This document shows positions 18,432 through 27,450 of a DNA stretch of 64,000 bases, piece after piece. Made by a program: the position numbers and the translations under genes. A model generated the notes under the pieces. That model searched no databases. It was given only the letters and a program-made list of their open reading frames with translations, and was not told where the DNA came from. The DNA is from DATDIC01 sp963777625 (lineage in GTDB: Bacteria; Pseudomonadota; Alphaproteobacteria; Acetobacterales; Acetobacteraceae). Positions within the stretch are counted from its first letter, which is position 1; the number at the start of each line of letters is the position of its first letter. The stretch is taken from positions 124,001 to 188,000 of the forward strand of contig CAVZRO010000001.1 in assembly GCA_963777625.1 (NCBI GenBank). The letters are read 5' to 3'.

Positions 18432-19091
18432 ATGAAGCAGCGGCTGCCGACCCTGTTGGTCAGCCTGGTCGCGACGGGTCTTTTTCTGGGCATTGCCGTT
18501 CTGGGCCGTGGCGGATTCGTTGCCTTCTTCTCCCAACCCGCGCTAACAGCGGTTGCCGTTATCACTCTCGGGCTTACGGTGCTGGCCGCCTTTACCGAGG
18601 GAAACCTCAGTTCCGGCCAGCAGGAAGATCGCGCCAACCGTTGGGTTTTGGTGGCCCTCGTGCTGATCGCTCTGGCCGGCGCGTATGTCCCTGCCTATAC
18701 GGACAGAACAGGGTTCTGGACCTTCGGCGGCAATGGTGTCCGCTGGTTCGGCGTCACGCTGTTTGCTATCGGCGGTATCGTCCGCATCTGGCCGGTCTTT
18801 GTGCTCGGTCGGCAATTCAGCGGGCTGGTGGCGATCCAGCCCGGACACCAACTGGTTACGACCGGCATCTATAGCGTCATCCGCAATCCCAGCTATCTCG
18901 GGTTACTCATCGCCGCGGTCGGATGGGGTGTCGCCTTCCGATCCGCGATCGGTGTTCTGCTCGCGCTGCTCAACATCCCACTGCTGATCGTCCGCATGCG
19001 GTCGGAGGAGAAGCTGCTGCGGTCCCATTTCGGCGCCGCCTACGACGCCTATTGCGCGCGCACGTCGCGGCTGATCCCGGGCGTGTATTGA
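18432..19091 (+). CDS. Isoprenylcysteine carboxyl methyltransferase/PEMT-like membrane protein
   Basis: 219 residues with about five to six hydrophobic helices ('LLVSLVATGLFLGIAVLG', 'ALTAVAVITLGLTVLAAF', 'VLVALVLIALAGAYV', 'GVTLFAIGGIVRIWPVFVLG'). The C-terminal signature is 'GIYSVIRNPSYLGLLI' followed by 'EEKLLRSHFGAAYDAYCART', typical of ICMT/PEMT-type SAM-dependent membrane methyltransferases. The bacterial substrate is unknown (isoprenoid, lipid or thiol). ATG at 18432, with AAGGACC upstream. Confidence 0.85.
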   Translation: MKQRLPTLLVSLVATGLFLGIAVLGRGGFVAFFSQPALTAVAVITLGLTVLAAFTEGNLSSGQQEDRANRWVLVALVLIALAGAYVPAYTDRTGFWTFGGNGVRWFGVTLFAIGGIVRIWPVFVLGRQFSGLVAIQPGHQLVTTGIYSVIRNPSYLGLLIAAVGWGVAFRSAIGVLLALLNIPLLIVRMRSEEKLLRSHFGAAYDAYCARTSRLIPGVY

Positions 19092-19188
19092 GGCGGTGAC
19101 GCCGCTTCATTCTGCCTGACCTGCCGTCCGGGATTGCAGCACAGCGAAGTCGTCGTAAGGTGCTGTCGCCACCTCAGGAGGCGCTTGC

Positions 19189-20886
19189 ATGACGTCGTAT
19201 CGTCCCACCGTCTATGGCACCCGCCACGCGGTGTCGGCCGGGCATTATCTCGCAACGATGGCCGGGTTCTCGATCCTGGAGGCGGGCGGCAACGCGATCG
19301 ATGCCGGCTGCGCCGCCGGGATCGCGCTCGGCATTCTGCAGCCGGACCTGGTGAATTTCGCCGGGGTGGCGCCGATCATTCTGCGGCTGGCGGATGGTAC
19401 AGTTGAAACCATAGCCGGGTTGGGTCACTGGCCGCGTGCGCTCGATCCGCAGTTGTTCATGCGCGAGCATGGCGGCCGCATTCCGGAAGGCGTGCTGCGG
19501 ACGGTCATTCCAGCCGCGCCGGATGCCTGGATCACCGCGCTGGAACGCCACGGGACAATGAGCTTCGGTGATGTCGCCGCCTCGGCCATCCGCTTCGCCG
19601 CCGACGGTTTTGCGGTGAACCCGTTGCTGGCCCAATCCATCCGCGCCCACGAGTCGGACTATGCGCGCTGGCCGCAGAACGCGGCGATTTTTCTGCCCGG
19701 CGGCAAACCGCCGCAGGTGGGCGACAAATTCGTGCAGAGCGATCTGGCGAAGACCATCACCTACATGGTCGATCAGGAAAAGGCAGCCAGCGGGCGGGGC
19801 CGCGCGGCCGGGTTGGCTGCGGCGCGCGATGCCTTCTATCGCGGTGATATCGCGCGGGAGATCGTCGCGTTTCACCGGCGCGAGGGCGGCCTGCTGTCGG
19901 CCGAGGATCTTGCCGGCTATCGGTCTCGCCTGGAACCGGCGGTGCGCCGGTTCTGGCGTGGGCACGAGGTGATGGTGTGCGGTCCGTGGTGCCAGGGACC
20001 GGCGCTGCTGGAAGCGCTGCTGCTGGTCGAGCAGGTCGGACTCGGTGGCCTCGCGCATAATTCCGCGCCCTATCTGCACGTGCTTGTCGAATGCCTGAAA
20101 CTCGCCTTCTCTGACCGCGAGCAGTTTTTCGGCGACCCGCAGTTCGTGGACGTGCCGCTGGATTATCTGCTGTCACCGGAAACCATCGCGCGCCGGGCCG
20201 CCGCGGTGGATGCGCAATACGCCTGTCCGGGGATGCCGCCGCCGCTGGACCGCCCCGGCCGGGCGCATGCGGCGACGGCAGCTTCCCTGCCGCGAGTCGA
20301 AGCGGACACCTCGTACGCCTGTGCGGTCGATCGCTGGGGCAACGCGTTCAGCGCCACGCCGTCGGATGGGTCCTGGGCCTCGCCGGTGATTCCCGGGCTC
20401 GGTATCATCCCGTCGTCGCGCGGCACGCAGAGCCGCCCCGATCCACGTCATCCGTGCGGCGTCGCACCGGGCAAGCGTCCGCGCCTAACCCCGAACCCCG
20501 CCATGCTCGTCAGTCCCGACGGCGCGGTGATGCCGTTCGGCACGCCGGGCGGCGACGTGCAGACCCAGGCCATGCTCCAGGTTCTGCTCAATGTCCTGCA
20601 TTTCGGCATGGAGTTGCAGGAGGCGATCGAGGCGCCGCGCGTCGCCAGCTATTCCTTCCCCTCCTCGTTCGCACCGTTCGAGTATTTCCCCGGCCGCCTG
20701 GCGGTGGAGGGACGCATCGGCGCCGACACGCGCGACGATCTCGCGCGACTGGGCCACGAGGTCAGCGTCTGGCCGGACTGGACCTGGCTTGCCGGCAGCG
20801 TGGAAGCCGTCCGCACCAGTCCGGCGACTGGCCTCATCGCCGCCGGTGCCGATCCACGGCGGCCGGCCTACGCAGCGGCGATCTGA
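19189..20886 (+). CDS. Gamma-glutamyltransferase family protein (Ntn-hydrolase)
   Basis: 565 residues, ATG at 19189 with AGGAGG eight bases upstream. The fold is that of gamma-glutamyltranspeptidases: 'AGFSILEAGGNAIDAGCAAG' at the N-terminus, 'DLAGYRSRLEPAVRRFWRG' mid-protein, then the autoprocessing site with the candidate nucleophile Thr in 'ADTSYACAVDRWGNAFS', and 'FGTPGGDVQTQAMLQVLLNV' in the small subunit. The usual 'TTHFSVVD' is altered to 'TSYACAVD', and no signal peptide is present, so it belongs to the cytoplasmic GGT-like (YwrD-like) branch. It may hydrolyse gamma-glutamyl or cephalosporin-like amides. It heads a transport/oxidase cluster on the same strand. Confidence 0.88.
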   Translation: MTSYRPTVYGTRHAVSAGHYLATMAGFSILEAGGNAIDAGCAAGIALGILQPDLVNFAGVAPIILRLADGTVETIAGLGHWPRALDPQLFMREHGGRIPEGVLRTVIPAAPDAWITALERHGTMSFGDVAASAIRFAADGFAVNPLLAQSIRAHESDYARWPQNAAIFLPGGKPPQVGDKFVQSDLAKTITYMVDQEKAASGRGRAAGLAAARDAFYRGDIAREIVAFHRREGGLLSAEDLAGYRSRLEPAVRRFWRGHEVMVCGPWCQGPALLEALLLVEQVGLGGLAHNSAPYLHVLVECLKLAFSDREQFFGDPQFVDVPLDYLLSPETIARRAAAVDAQYACPGMPPPLDRPGRAHAATAASLPRVEADTSYACAVDRWGNAFSATPSDGSWASPVIPGLGIIPSSRGTQSRPDPRHPCGVAPGKRPRLTPNPAMLVSPDGAVMPFGTPGGDVQTQAMLQVLLNVLHFGMELQEAIEAPRVASYSFPSSFAPFEYFPGRLAVEGRIGADTRDDLARLGHEVSVWPDWTWLAGSVEAVRTSPATGLIAAGADPRRPAYAAAI

Positions 20887-20899
20887 GGAGACGCGTGCA

Positions 20900-22207
20900 A
20901 TGGCAGGCCGCATGACCCGGCTGCAGAAGATCACCATCCTTGCGGCGGTGATCGGCAACGGGCTGGAGTGGTATAATTTTATGCTTTACGGCGTGTTCGC
21001 CGCCGTGATTGCGCGTCTCTACTTCCCTACCCAAAACCCGCTGACCTCGCTGTTGCTATCGCTTGCGACCTTCGGCGCCGGCTTCTTCATGCGCCCGCTC
21101 GGCGGCATCCTGCTCGGCATCTACTCCGACAGGGTCGGGCGCAAGCCGGCGCTGGGGCTGACCATCATGCTGATGTGCATCGGCACGGTGATCATCGCCG
21201 TCACGCCCACCTACGCCACGATCGGGCTGGCGGCCCCGCTGCTGCTGGTGCTGGCGCGGCTGCTGCAGGGCTTCTCGACCGGCGGCGAGATGGGCAACGC
21301 CACCGCCTATATGCGCGATTACGCGCCGCCGGAGCGGCGGGCCTACTTCTTCAGTTGGGTCTATGCCAGCAGCGGGCTGTTCATCGGGCTGGGACTGGCG
21401 GTCGGCACGCTGGTTTCGGCCCTGTTCAGCCATGATGCGCTGTATGCCTGGGGATGGCGCATCCCGTTCGTGCTCGGCTTGGTGATCGGTCCGGTCGGCT
21501 ATGTCATGCGCACGCGCATTCCCGAGCCGCCTGACACGCTGCGCAGCGAGCAGCGACAGGGGCGGCCGTTGCAGCACGTGCTGGCGCACCATCTGCGCGA
21601 GGCGTTCGCCACCGGTGCGCTGTTCGTGCTGTCCACCATCTGCACGTACGTGCTGCTCGTCTATACGCCGATCTATACCGTGCACACGCTGAAACTGCCG
21701 CAGATCGACGGCTTCTACGCGACCATCCTGGGCACCGTCTGCATCGGCGTACTTACGCCAGTGGTCGGGCGGCTGGTCGATCGGTTCGGGCCCAAGCCGT
21801 TCCTGCGCGGCTCGGCGCTGCTGCTGATCGTGCTGGCCTGGCCGATGTTCAGCTACGTGAACGCGGGGCCGACTTTTGCCGGCCTGCTGGTGTTCCAGGT
21901 GGTGTTCGCGGTGGTCATCGCCGGCTATCAGGGGGCGATCCTGACCGGCATCGGGCTGATGTTTCCCGCGCGGACGCTGGCTACCGGCTTGTCGCTGGCG
22001 GACAATATCGCGGTCGCGGTGTTCGGCGGCTCGGCTGCGTTCATCATCACCTCGCTGATCGCGCTGACCGGCAGCCACATGGTGCCGGCCGCCTATCTGA
22101 CGGTCGGTGCGTTGATCGGGCTGTGGGGCACGCTGACGGTGCCGGGCTCCGGGCTGCGGACGCCGCAGGTGACCGCCGACCCGATCCGGCAGCCGGTCGA
22201 ACATTAG
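20900..22207 (+). CDS. MFS transporter, metabolite:proton symporter (ProP/KgtP-like)
   Basis: 435 residues, 12 predicted membrane helices. 'GNGLEWYNFMLYGVFA' in the first helix region, 'MRPLGGILLGIYSDRVGRKPAL' (the MFS loop 2-3 signature) and 'RLLQGFSTGGEMGNATAYMRDYAP' are hallmarks of the metabolite:H+ symporter family. Members take up proline/betaine, 2-oxoglutarate or shikimate. ATG at 20900 lies 13 bases after the GGT gene, with GAGGAG upstream. The context suggests uptake of an amino acid or an amide. Confidence 0.9.
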   Translation: MAGRMTRLQKITILAAVIGNGLEWYNFMLYGVFAAVIARLYFPTQNPLTSLLLSLATFGAGFFMRPLGGILLGIYSDRVGRKPALGLTIMLMCIGTVIIAVTPTYATIGLAAPLLLVLARLLQGFSTGGEMGNATAYMRDYAPPERRAYFFSWVYASSGLFIGLGLAVGTLVSALFSHDALYAWGWRIPFVLGLVIGPVGYVMRTRIPEPPDTLRSEQRQGRPLQHVLAHHLREAFATGALFVLSTICTYVLLVYTPIYTVHTLKLPQIDGFYATILGTVCIGVLTPVVGRLVDRFGPKPFLRGSALLLIVLAWPMFSYVNAGPTFAGLLVFQVVFAVVIAGYQGAILTGIGLMFPARTLATGLSLADNIAVAVFGGSAAFIITSLIALTGSHMVPAAYLTVGALIGLWGTLTVPGSGLRTPQVTADPIRQPVEH

Positions 22208-22230
22208 TTCGCATGAATGGAGATGACGGT

Positions 22231-23076
22231 ATGAAAAGACGAGACTTTGCCGCCGGCTTTGGAGTGGCGGCGGGCGCGGTGTCGCTGGTGGCTGCTCCGT
22301 CCGCGCCCGCAGCCGCGCAGGGCGCTCCCAAATCCACCTGGGATCAAATTCATCGAACCGGTGTCTTGCGGGTCGGTGTCATTGCGGCGCAGGAGCCGGC
22401 CTTCCACAAAGATCCGGCGACCGGCGAATGGAGCGGCAGCATGTTGTCGATGTCGCGCGACATCGCCAACACGCTCGGGGTGAAGCTCGGACTGCTTGAA
22501 ACCACTTACGGCAACTCGATCCTCGATCTGCAAGCCAACAAGATCGACGTGGGTCTCGCGCTGCAAGCGACGCCCAAGCGCGCGGAGGTCATCAACTTCA
22601 CCCGGCCGGTGTACAACACGCAATTCTCGGCCATCCTGCGCAAGGGCTTCGACGCGAAGTCCTGGGATGAACTCAACAAGCCCGGCGTGCGCATCGCGGT
22701 CGATCGCGGCTCCATCTTCGAATTCATCACCCAGCATTTCGCGCCGAAGGCGGAGGTGATCGGCCTGCCTGATATCCAGGCGGTAGACATGGCCCTGCTT
22801 GCCGGGCGCGCGGATGCTCAACTATCTAGCTGGCTCGATTCGATCGTCGCGCTCAAGCGCAATCCGCAGCTTGGCACCCTGATGGTCCTGCCAGCCTCGC
22901 TGTCCATGGGGGTCTATTTCGGCACCCGCTATGAACCGGACCAGCACCTGGTGCAGTTCCTGAACGCGTGGGGAGACTACAACCGTCAGATCGGCCAGAT
23001 ACGCCAGTGGATCATCGACAGCCTGGCCGTCTTCAACCTGACCGCGGACGACATTCCCGCGGACATCAAGTTCTAG
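22231..23076 (+). CDS. ABC transporter substrate-binding protein, polar amino acid family (SBP_bac_3)
   Basis: 281 residues with a signal peptide that begins 'MKRRDFAAGFGVAAG', so a twin-arginine (Tat) type export is possible, and ends near 'APAAAQG'. The mature part fits family-3 binding proteins: 'GVLRVGVIAAQEP', 'MSRDIANTLGVKL', 'GNSILDLQANKIDVGL', 'ATPKRAEVINFTRPVY', 'PGVRIAVDRGS'. The start ATG at 22231 has GGAGA seven bases upstream; an in-frame ATG at 22213 is less well placed. The partner permease is at 24234, but no ATPase gene is nearby. Confidence 0.9.
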   Translation: MKRRDFAAGFGVAAGAVSLVAAPSAPAAAQGAPKSTWDQIHRTGVLRVGVIAAQEPAFHKDPATGEWSGSMLSMSRDIANTLGVKLGLLETTYGNSILDLQANKIDVGLALQATPKRAEVINFTRPVYNTQFSAILRKGFDAKSWDELNKPGVRIAVDRGSIFEFITQHFAPKAEVIGLPDIQAVDMALLAGRADAQLSSWLDSIVALKRNPQLGTLMVLPASLSMGVYFGTRYEPDQHLVQFLNAWGDYNRQIGQIRQWIIDSLAVFNLTADDIPADIKF

Positions 23077-23103
23077 GTCTGCCTAATCTCCACTGGGGTT
23101 CAC

Positions 23104-24213
23104 ATGCACGTTGTCATCGTCGGCGCCGGCATACTGGGCGCGAGCGCGGCCTATCATCTCGCCCGTCGCGGCGTCGGCGTGACGGTCTTCGATCGTCACG
23201 ACCAGGGCCGCGCCACGTCTGCCGGCGCCGGCATCATTTGCCCATGGGTCAGCGCGATCGAGGACCCCGCCTATCGAGCCATCGCGTCCGGCGGCGCGCG
23301 CTATTATCCGCGGCTGGTCGAAGACCTGCACGCCGACGGCGAGAATCAGCTTGGATACCGATTTGTCGGCGCGCTGATCGTGCCGGAGGACGCCACGCTG
23401 CTTGATGACGTGGAGCAGAAGCTCGCGGTCCGGAAAGTGGACTGGCCGGAAATCGGCACGGTCAGGCGCCTGGCGCCGGGTCGCGCGGCGGCGCTGTTCC
23501 CGCCGTTAGCGCCGGAACGCGCGGCACTGCACATCGAGGGTGCCGCGCGGGTTGACGGGCGACTGCTCAACACCGCGCTGCTCAACGGCGCGAGCCGGCA
23601 CGGCGCGGTTCGGCGCGACGCCGCAACCGAAATCCTGGTATCCGGCGGGCGTGTTCGCGGCGTGCGCGCGGAAGGCGGAACGGTCGAGGCGGATGTCGTA
23701 ATCGTCACTGCCGGCGCCTGGGCGCCCGCGCTTCTCTCGCCGTTGGGAATCGTGCTGGATGTGCAACCGCAGCGCGGGCAGATCCTGCATCTGCGCGTCG
23801 CCGGCGACACCAGCCACTGGCCGGTGCTGCTGCCGCTGGACAGCTACTATCTGCTTGCGTTCGACGATTCCCGCGTGGTCGTCGGCGCCACCCGGGAAAC
23901 CGGGTCGGGATTTGACTACCGGGTCACGGCCAAGGGACAGGCCGAAATCCTGAACGTGGGGCTGGCGGTCGCACCCGGACTCGCGGACGCCGAAGTGCTG
24001 GAGACGCGCATCGGCTTTCGGCCAATGGCACCGGACCACAGACCGCTGCTCGGGCCGTGCGATGCCGTTGAAGGGTTGCTGATCGGCAACGGCCTCGGGC
24101 CGTCCGGGCTGACGATCGGACCGTACGCCGGTGCGCTGCTGGCTGATTTCGCGTGTAATCGTCGGCCCGAACTGGACCTGGCGCCGTACTCTCCGCGTCG
24201 AGCCGCTGGGTAA
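23104..24213 (+). CDS. FAD-dependent oxidoreductase, DAO family (D-amino-acid/glycine oxidase-like)
   Basis: 369 residues. The N-terminal Rossmann loop 'VVIVGAGILGASAAYHLARRG' lacks a signal peptide, so it is cytoplasmic or peripheral to the membrane. Then come 'DRHDQGRATSAGAGIICPW', the substrate-domain region, 'ADVVIVTAGAWAP', and the C-terminal FAD-binding 'RIGFRPMAPDHRPLLG' with 'GNGLGPSGLTIGPYAG'. This is the DadA/ThiO/GoxB-type DAO fold, which oxidises amines of amino acids. Its position between the binding protein and permease suggests it acts on the imported compound. Confidence 0.88.
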   Translation: MHVVIVGAGILGASAAYHLARRGVGVTVFDRHDQGRATSAGAGIICPWVSAIEDPAYRAIASGGARYYPRLVEDLHADGENQLGYRFVGALIVPEDATLLDDVEQKLAVRKVDWPEIGTVRRLAPGRAAALFPPLAPERAALHIEGAARVDGRLLNTALLNGASRHGAVRRDAATEILVSGGRVRGVRAEGGTVEADVVIVTAGAWAPALLSPLGIVLDVQPQRGQILHLRVAGDTSHWPVLLPLDSYYLLAFDDSRVVVGATRETGSGFDYRVTAKGQAEILNVGLAVAPGLADAEVLETRIGFRPMAPDHRPLLGPCDAVEGLLIGNGLGPSGLTIGPYAGALLADFACNRRPELDLAPYSPRRAAG

Positions 24214-24233
24214 AAGCCAGGACGTCAGCCGGG

Positions 24234-24896
24234 ATGCAGTATCATTGGGACTTCTCGTTCCTGTTGCGTTACACGCGGCTGTTCGAAATCGGCGTCGGCG
24301 TCACCCTGGCCTATACGATCGGAACGATCCTGCTGGGGCTGGTTATCGGGCTGCTGATCGGCATCGGCCTGCTGTCGAAATCATCCATTCTGAACGCGCC
24401 GTTGCGGGCGCTGATCGAGCTGTTCCGCTGCACACCGCTGCTGGTGCAGCTCGTGTGGTTTTACTACGCGCTTCCGGTTTTGCTCAGCGTGCAAATTCCG
24501 GCGAATGCGGCAGCGATTGCGGTGCTTTCATTCTATGCCGGAGCGTTCTACGCCGAGATCTTTCGCGGCGGGATCGTCTCCATCGAGAGTGGGCAATGGG
24601 ATGCCGCGCGCGCTCTTGGTTTGTCGCCATGGGCGATGATGCGCCGGGTCATTCTTCCCCAGGCGGTGCGCCGCATGCTGCCCCCGTTCGTGAACCAGTC
24701 GATCACGCAACTTAAGAATACCGCCCTTGTGTCCACCATCGCCGTGCCCGACCTGCTGTATCAGGGAACGCTGATCACCGCCGATACGTATCGTCCGCTG
24801 GAGGTGTACACGGCGATCGCGGTGATCTATTTCGTTCTGCTGTTTCCAACGACGCAACTCGCCAACTTCGTGGAGCGCCGGCTTCAACGGGCGTGA
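24234..24896 (+). CDS. Amino-acid ABC transporter permease (HisM/GlnP family)
   Basis: 220 residues with about five membrane helices. The binding-protein-dependent transport motif around 'SGQWDAARALGLSPWAMMRRVILPQAVRRMLPP' contains the conserved EAA-type loop that contacts the ATPase. 'LIELFRCTPLLVQLVWFYYALP' is the standard N-terminal pattern of the HisMQ family. ATG at 24234, 20 bases after the oxidase gene. It belongs with the binding protein at 22231; the ATPase must be encoded elsewhere or shared. Confidence 0.92.
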   Translation: MQYHWDFSFLLRYTRLFEIGVGVTLAYTIGTILLGLVIGLLIGIGLLSKSSILNAPLRALIELFRCTPLLVQLVWFYYALPVLLSVQIPANAAAIAVLSFYAGAFYAEIFRGGIVSIESGQWDAARALGLSPWAMMRRVILPQAVRRMLPPFVNQSITQLKNTALVSTIAVPDLLYQGTLITADTYRPLEVYTAIAVIYFVLLFPTTQLANFVERRLQRA

Positions 24897-24901
24897 ACGC
24901 A

Positions 24902-25040
24902 CCCAGCAGTTCGAGAGGCTGACTCTCCCTCGCCAAGCTCGCGCAGGCGGGCATGACGCGTTTGCGATTGCATGGGCAGGCGCTGGATTCCCGCTTTCGC
25001 GGGAATGACGGGAGGGGCGGGAATGACGGGAGGGGTGTGG
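24902..25040. repeat. Palindromic repeat family A, long form
   Basis: The core stem is at 24985-25009 (TTCCCGCTTTCGCGGGAA). Upstream, from GTTCGAGAGGCTGA at ~24909 through 'gcgattgcatggg', the sequence matches the copy at 60776-60872, and partly those at 28326 and 1400. Downstream are short direct repeats of 'gggaatgacgggagggg'. The interval 24897-25162 has no other feature. Confidence 0.8.
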
Positions 25041-25162
25041 GGATGACGGAGGGAGACGGGAATGGGTCTGCCTTCGGGGGGGACATTAATGCCAGACCGC
25101 TCTCCCCTTGCTTCCGACCACGTGGGGCGCCATTTTAACCCATCTGGTCAGGAACGAGCGAG

Positions 25163-25732
25163 ATGCTCACGAACTACGACGCGGCGGCCGTCGCGGAGGT
25201 ACTGGGTCTGGCCTTCTTGCAGGGCCTGAAGCGCGGGCGCAAATCCTCGGTCCGAGCGATTGATGCGGGTTTCGTCATCGTCGTCGACGGCAATCCCGTC
25301 CTCGTCGTTGACGCGGCAGGTCGCCGCGCTGCCCAGGAAGATCATGATGTCGCTTCGCCCTCGTCCGTTCTCATCGAGAAGGCGGTGGAGCACGGGTTCC
25401 CTCGCGCCGCTCTCCGACATGTCGCGCAACGACTCGCCGGGGATGAGCAGGTAAAAGTCTCGCCCTTGGAATGGAGCCTCGTTCCGAAGACCACCCTGGA
25501 GCGCCGGGCAACCCAGCTTTCTCCTCAGGAGAGCGAGCGGACGGAGCGCGTCGCCCGGCTGTTCGTGCACGCGCGGCGCGCGCTCGGAACGGAGGCCGAG
25601 GCGCGCGAGTTCATGACGACGCCGCACCCTGAACTTGACGGACGCAGTCCTGTGGATTCCGCGAGGACGGACCTGGGAACCCGTCGCACCGAGCAGCTTC
25701 TGAATGCGCTCGAGTACGGCCTTGCCCTCTGA
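25163..25732 (+). CDS. Xre/MbcA/ParS-type antitoxin
   Basis: 189 residues. The C-terminal ~70 residues ('SERTERVARLFVHARRALG', 'EAREFMTTPHPELDGRSPVD', 'GTRRTEQLLNALEYGLAL') form the Xre-MbcA-ParS toxin-binding domain. The N-terminal half has no clear helix-turn-helix that I can recognise ('VIVVDGNPVLVVDAAGRRA' looks like beta strands), which is unusual for this antitoxin class. The RES-domain toxin reading frame follows immediately. It probably neutralises that toxin by covering its NAD-binding site, as known for other RES/Xre pairs. Confidence 0.82.
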   Translation: MLTNYDAAAVAEVLGLAFLQGLKRGRKSSVRAIDAGFVIVVDGNPVLVVDAAGRRAAQEDHDVASPSSVLIEKAVEHGFPRAALRHVAQRLAGDEQVKVSPLEWSLVPKTTLERRATQLSPQESERTERVARLFVHARRALGTEAEAREFMTTPHPELDGRSPVDSARTDLGTRRTEQLLNALEYGLAL

Positions 25733-26224
25733 ACGCCGCCCCGAACACCACCCCGAACACCGCCCCCTTACGGCTCTGGCGGATTATCACCGGCCCACAT
25801 CCGATCTGGTCAGGGGAAGGAGCCCGCCTTTTCGGCCAGCGTTGGAACCCGCCGGGACTGCGGGCAATTTATACCGGCACGAGCTTCGCTGCCTGCCTCC
25901 TGGAAATCCTTGTCCACGCAAACCGCAAGACGCCCCCGAGCGCTGCGCGACACGTGGAAGCGACCGTCCCGATATGTTTCACGCGAGCTACTTGATCCCG
26001 CCTCGCTTCCCGGCTGGGACAACCTGCGGGACATGTCGATCGCCCAGGCGTTCGGCCGCACCTGGATCGAGGAGAGGAGATCCGCGCTTCTGCTGGTGCC
26101 CTCGGTCGTGACCGCTGGCCGTGACACAAACGTCGTGGTCAACCCGGATCATCCGGATTGCGGGCGTATCTCGGTGGGCCCGGAAACCGCGGTCACTCTC
26201 GACCGGCGGCTGTTCGGAGGTTGA
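25733..26224 (+). CDS. RES-domain toxin, frameshifted
   Basis: RES toxins degrade or use NAD+ and stall growth. The first frame carries 'LRLWRIITGPHPIWSGEGA', 'GQRWNPPGLRAIYTGTS' and 'AACLLEILVHANR', which includes the Arg, Tyr and Glu positions expected of the active site. After a one-base break at about 25971-25975 the second frame continues 'VSRELLDPASLPGWDN' to 'VNPDHPDCGRISVGPETAV', ending at 26224. The start codon is unclear: none of ATG/GTG/TTG lies in the N-terminal frame downstream of the antitoxin, so a second small error near 25705-25760 is possible (an ATG at 25704 is in a different frame). Pairs with the antitoxin upstream. Confidence 0.75.
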   Translation, partial: TPPRTPPRTPPPYGSGGLSPAHIRSGQGKEPAFSASVGTRRDCGQFIPARASLPASWKSLSTQTARRPRALRDTWKRPSRYVSRELLDPASLPGWDNLRDMSIAQAFGRTWIEERRSALLLVPSVVTAGRDTNVVVNPDHPDCGRISVGPETAVTLDRRLFGG

Positions 26225-26244
26225 CGCCGGCACAGTTCGGCCGA

Positions 26245-27450
26245 TCATTCGCTCCGCCCCCTCTCTTCCTCCAACGCGGCACGCCCCACCATCGCCATCG
26301 CCAGATCGTCCTGCGGCGGCTGAAACAACCCGCCGCGCGCGTCGCGGAAATACCGCTCCAGCGGCAGCTCCCGCGTCATGCTGAACCCGCCGGCGACGCG
26401 CAGCGCCGTCTCGGTCACCGCGCAGGCGGCGTTCGTGCACAGATATTTGGCGGTGGCGATCGCCGGACCCAACGCGGCGGGATTTCTCGAACCGGCAACC
26501 GACGCCCGCGCCGCATCGTGCAGCACCGTGCGCGCCGCATGCAGCCGCACCTGCATGTCGCCGATCCATTGCTGCACATGTGGCGCACTGGCGATCGGCT
26601 TGCCCAACGCCGGCGGCACGCGGTTGTTGGCGTAGTGGCAAGCCGTGTCCAGCGCCGCCTGCCCGATGCCCAAATACACCGCCGCCAGCGGCAGCGCCCA
26701 TCCGCTGGTGCCCTGCGGCCGGCGTTCGCCGCCGATCGTTACCCGCTCCACGATGCGGTGGTCCGGCACCAACACGCGGTCATAGTTGACGGCGTAATTA
26801 CCGCACCCGCGCAGGCCGAGCGCGCCGCTCCAGGTGTCCTCGATGCTCAGTCCGGGCGAGCCGCCCTCGACGATGGCGTTCACCAGCTCGCCCAGCGGCG
26901 CCAACTCGGTTGGCGGCAGCACGACGGCGGTGGCGAGGAACCGCAGCACCGGCGCACCGGTGACGAAAATCTTGCGCCCGCTGAGCAGCCAGCCGCCGTC
27001 GCCGCGCTCGGCCCGCATGCCGGGCAGGCCGCCGCGGGAGATGCTGCCCAGCTCCGCCTCGGTGACGCAGTTGTTCACTGTGCCGCCGTCGCGGGCGATG
27101 GTGGTGCAGATATCGGCAAACACCGGCTCGGGCCAGGCGCTGGAGTCCTTCACGCGTCCCAGCAGCGCCAGCATCATGCCGGTGACCAGCGCGGTGGAGG
27201 CGTCGCCGCGCGCCAGCACCTCCTGCGCCAGCACCATGTCGAACACGTCCGCCCCGTCACCGCCGAACGCCCCGGGCAGCGCGAGCCGGAGATAGCCCTC
27301 GGCGTGCAGCTCGCGGTAATTGTCGAACGGGAATACCGAGGCCGGATCGTTGTCCGCCGCGCGCCGCGCGAACCGGGTGGCCAGCCCATCGGCCAGCGCC
27401 ATGATCTCGTGCTGACGCGGTGTTACTCCGTGCAGTCCCGGCATGTGCAT
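26245..27450 (-). CDS. Acyl-CoA dehydrogenase family flavoprotein
   Basis: 401 residues, ATG at 27450 with AGGAG upstream. N-terminal helical domain with 'LRLALPGAFGGDGAD', middle beta domain with 'NNCVTEAELGSISRGG' and 'GWLLSGRKIFVTGAP', then the C-terminal helical bundle 'QQWIGDMQVRLHAARTVLHDAAR' and 'GGFSMTRELPLERYFRDARGGLFQPPQDD'. This is the acyl-CoA dehydrogenase fold with FAD. The usual catalytic Glu region cannot be assigned with certainty, and this branch includes enzymes acting on non-CoA or sulfur/aromatic substrates. It is convergent with the RES gene and divergent from the ArsR-type regulator, which may control it. Confidence 0.85.
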   Translation of the reverse strand: MHMPGLHGVTPRQHEIMALADGLATRFARRAADNDPASVFPFDNYRELHAEGYLRLALPGAFGGDGADVFDMVLAQEVLARGDASTALVTGMMLALLGRVKDSSAWPEPVFADICTTIARDGGTVNNCVTEAELGSISRGGLPGMRAERGDGGWLLSGRKIFVTGAPVLRFLATAVVLPPTELAPLGELVNAIVEGGSPGLSIEDTWSGALGLRGCGNYAVNYDRVLVPDHRIVERVTIGGERRPQGTSGWALPLAAVYLGIGQAALDTACHYANNRVPPALGKPIASAPHVQQWIGDMQVRLHAARTVLHDAARASVAGSRNPAALGPAIATAKYLCTNAACAVTETALRVAGGFSMTRELPLERYFRDARGGLFQPPQDDLAMAMVGRAALEEERGRSE

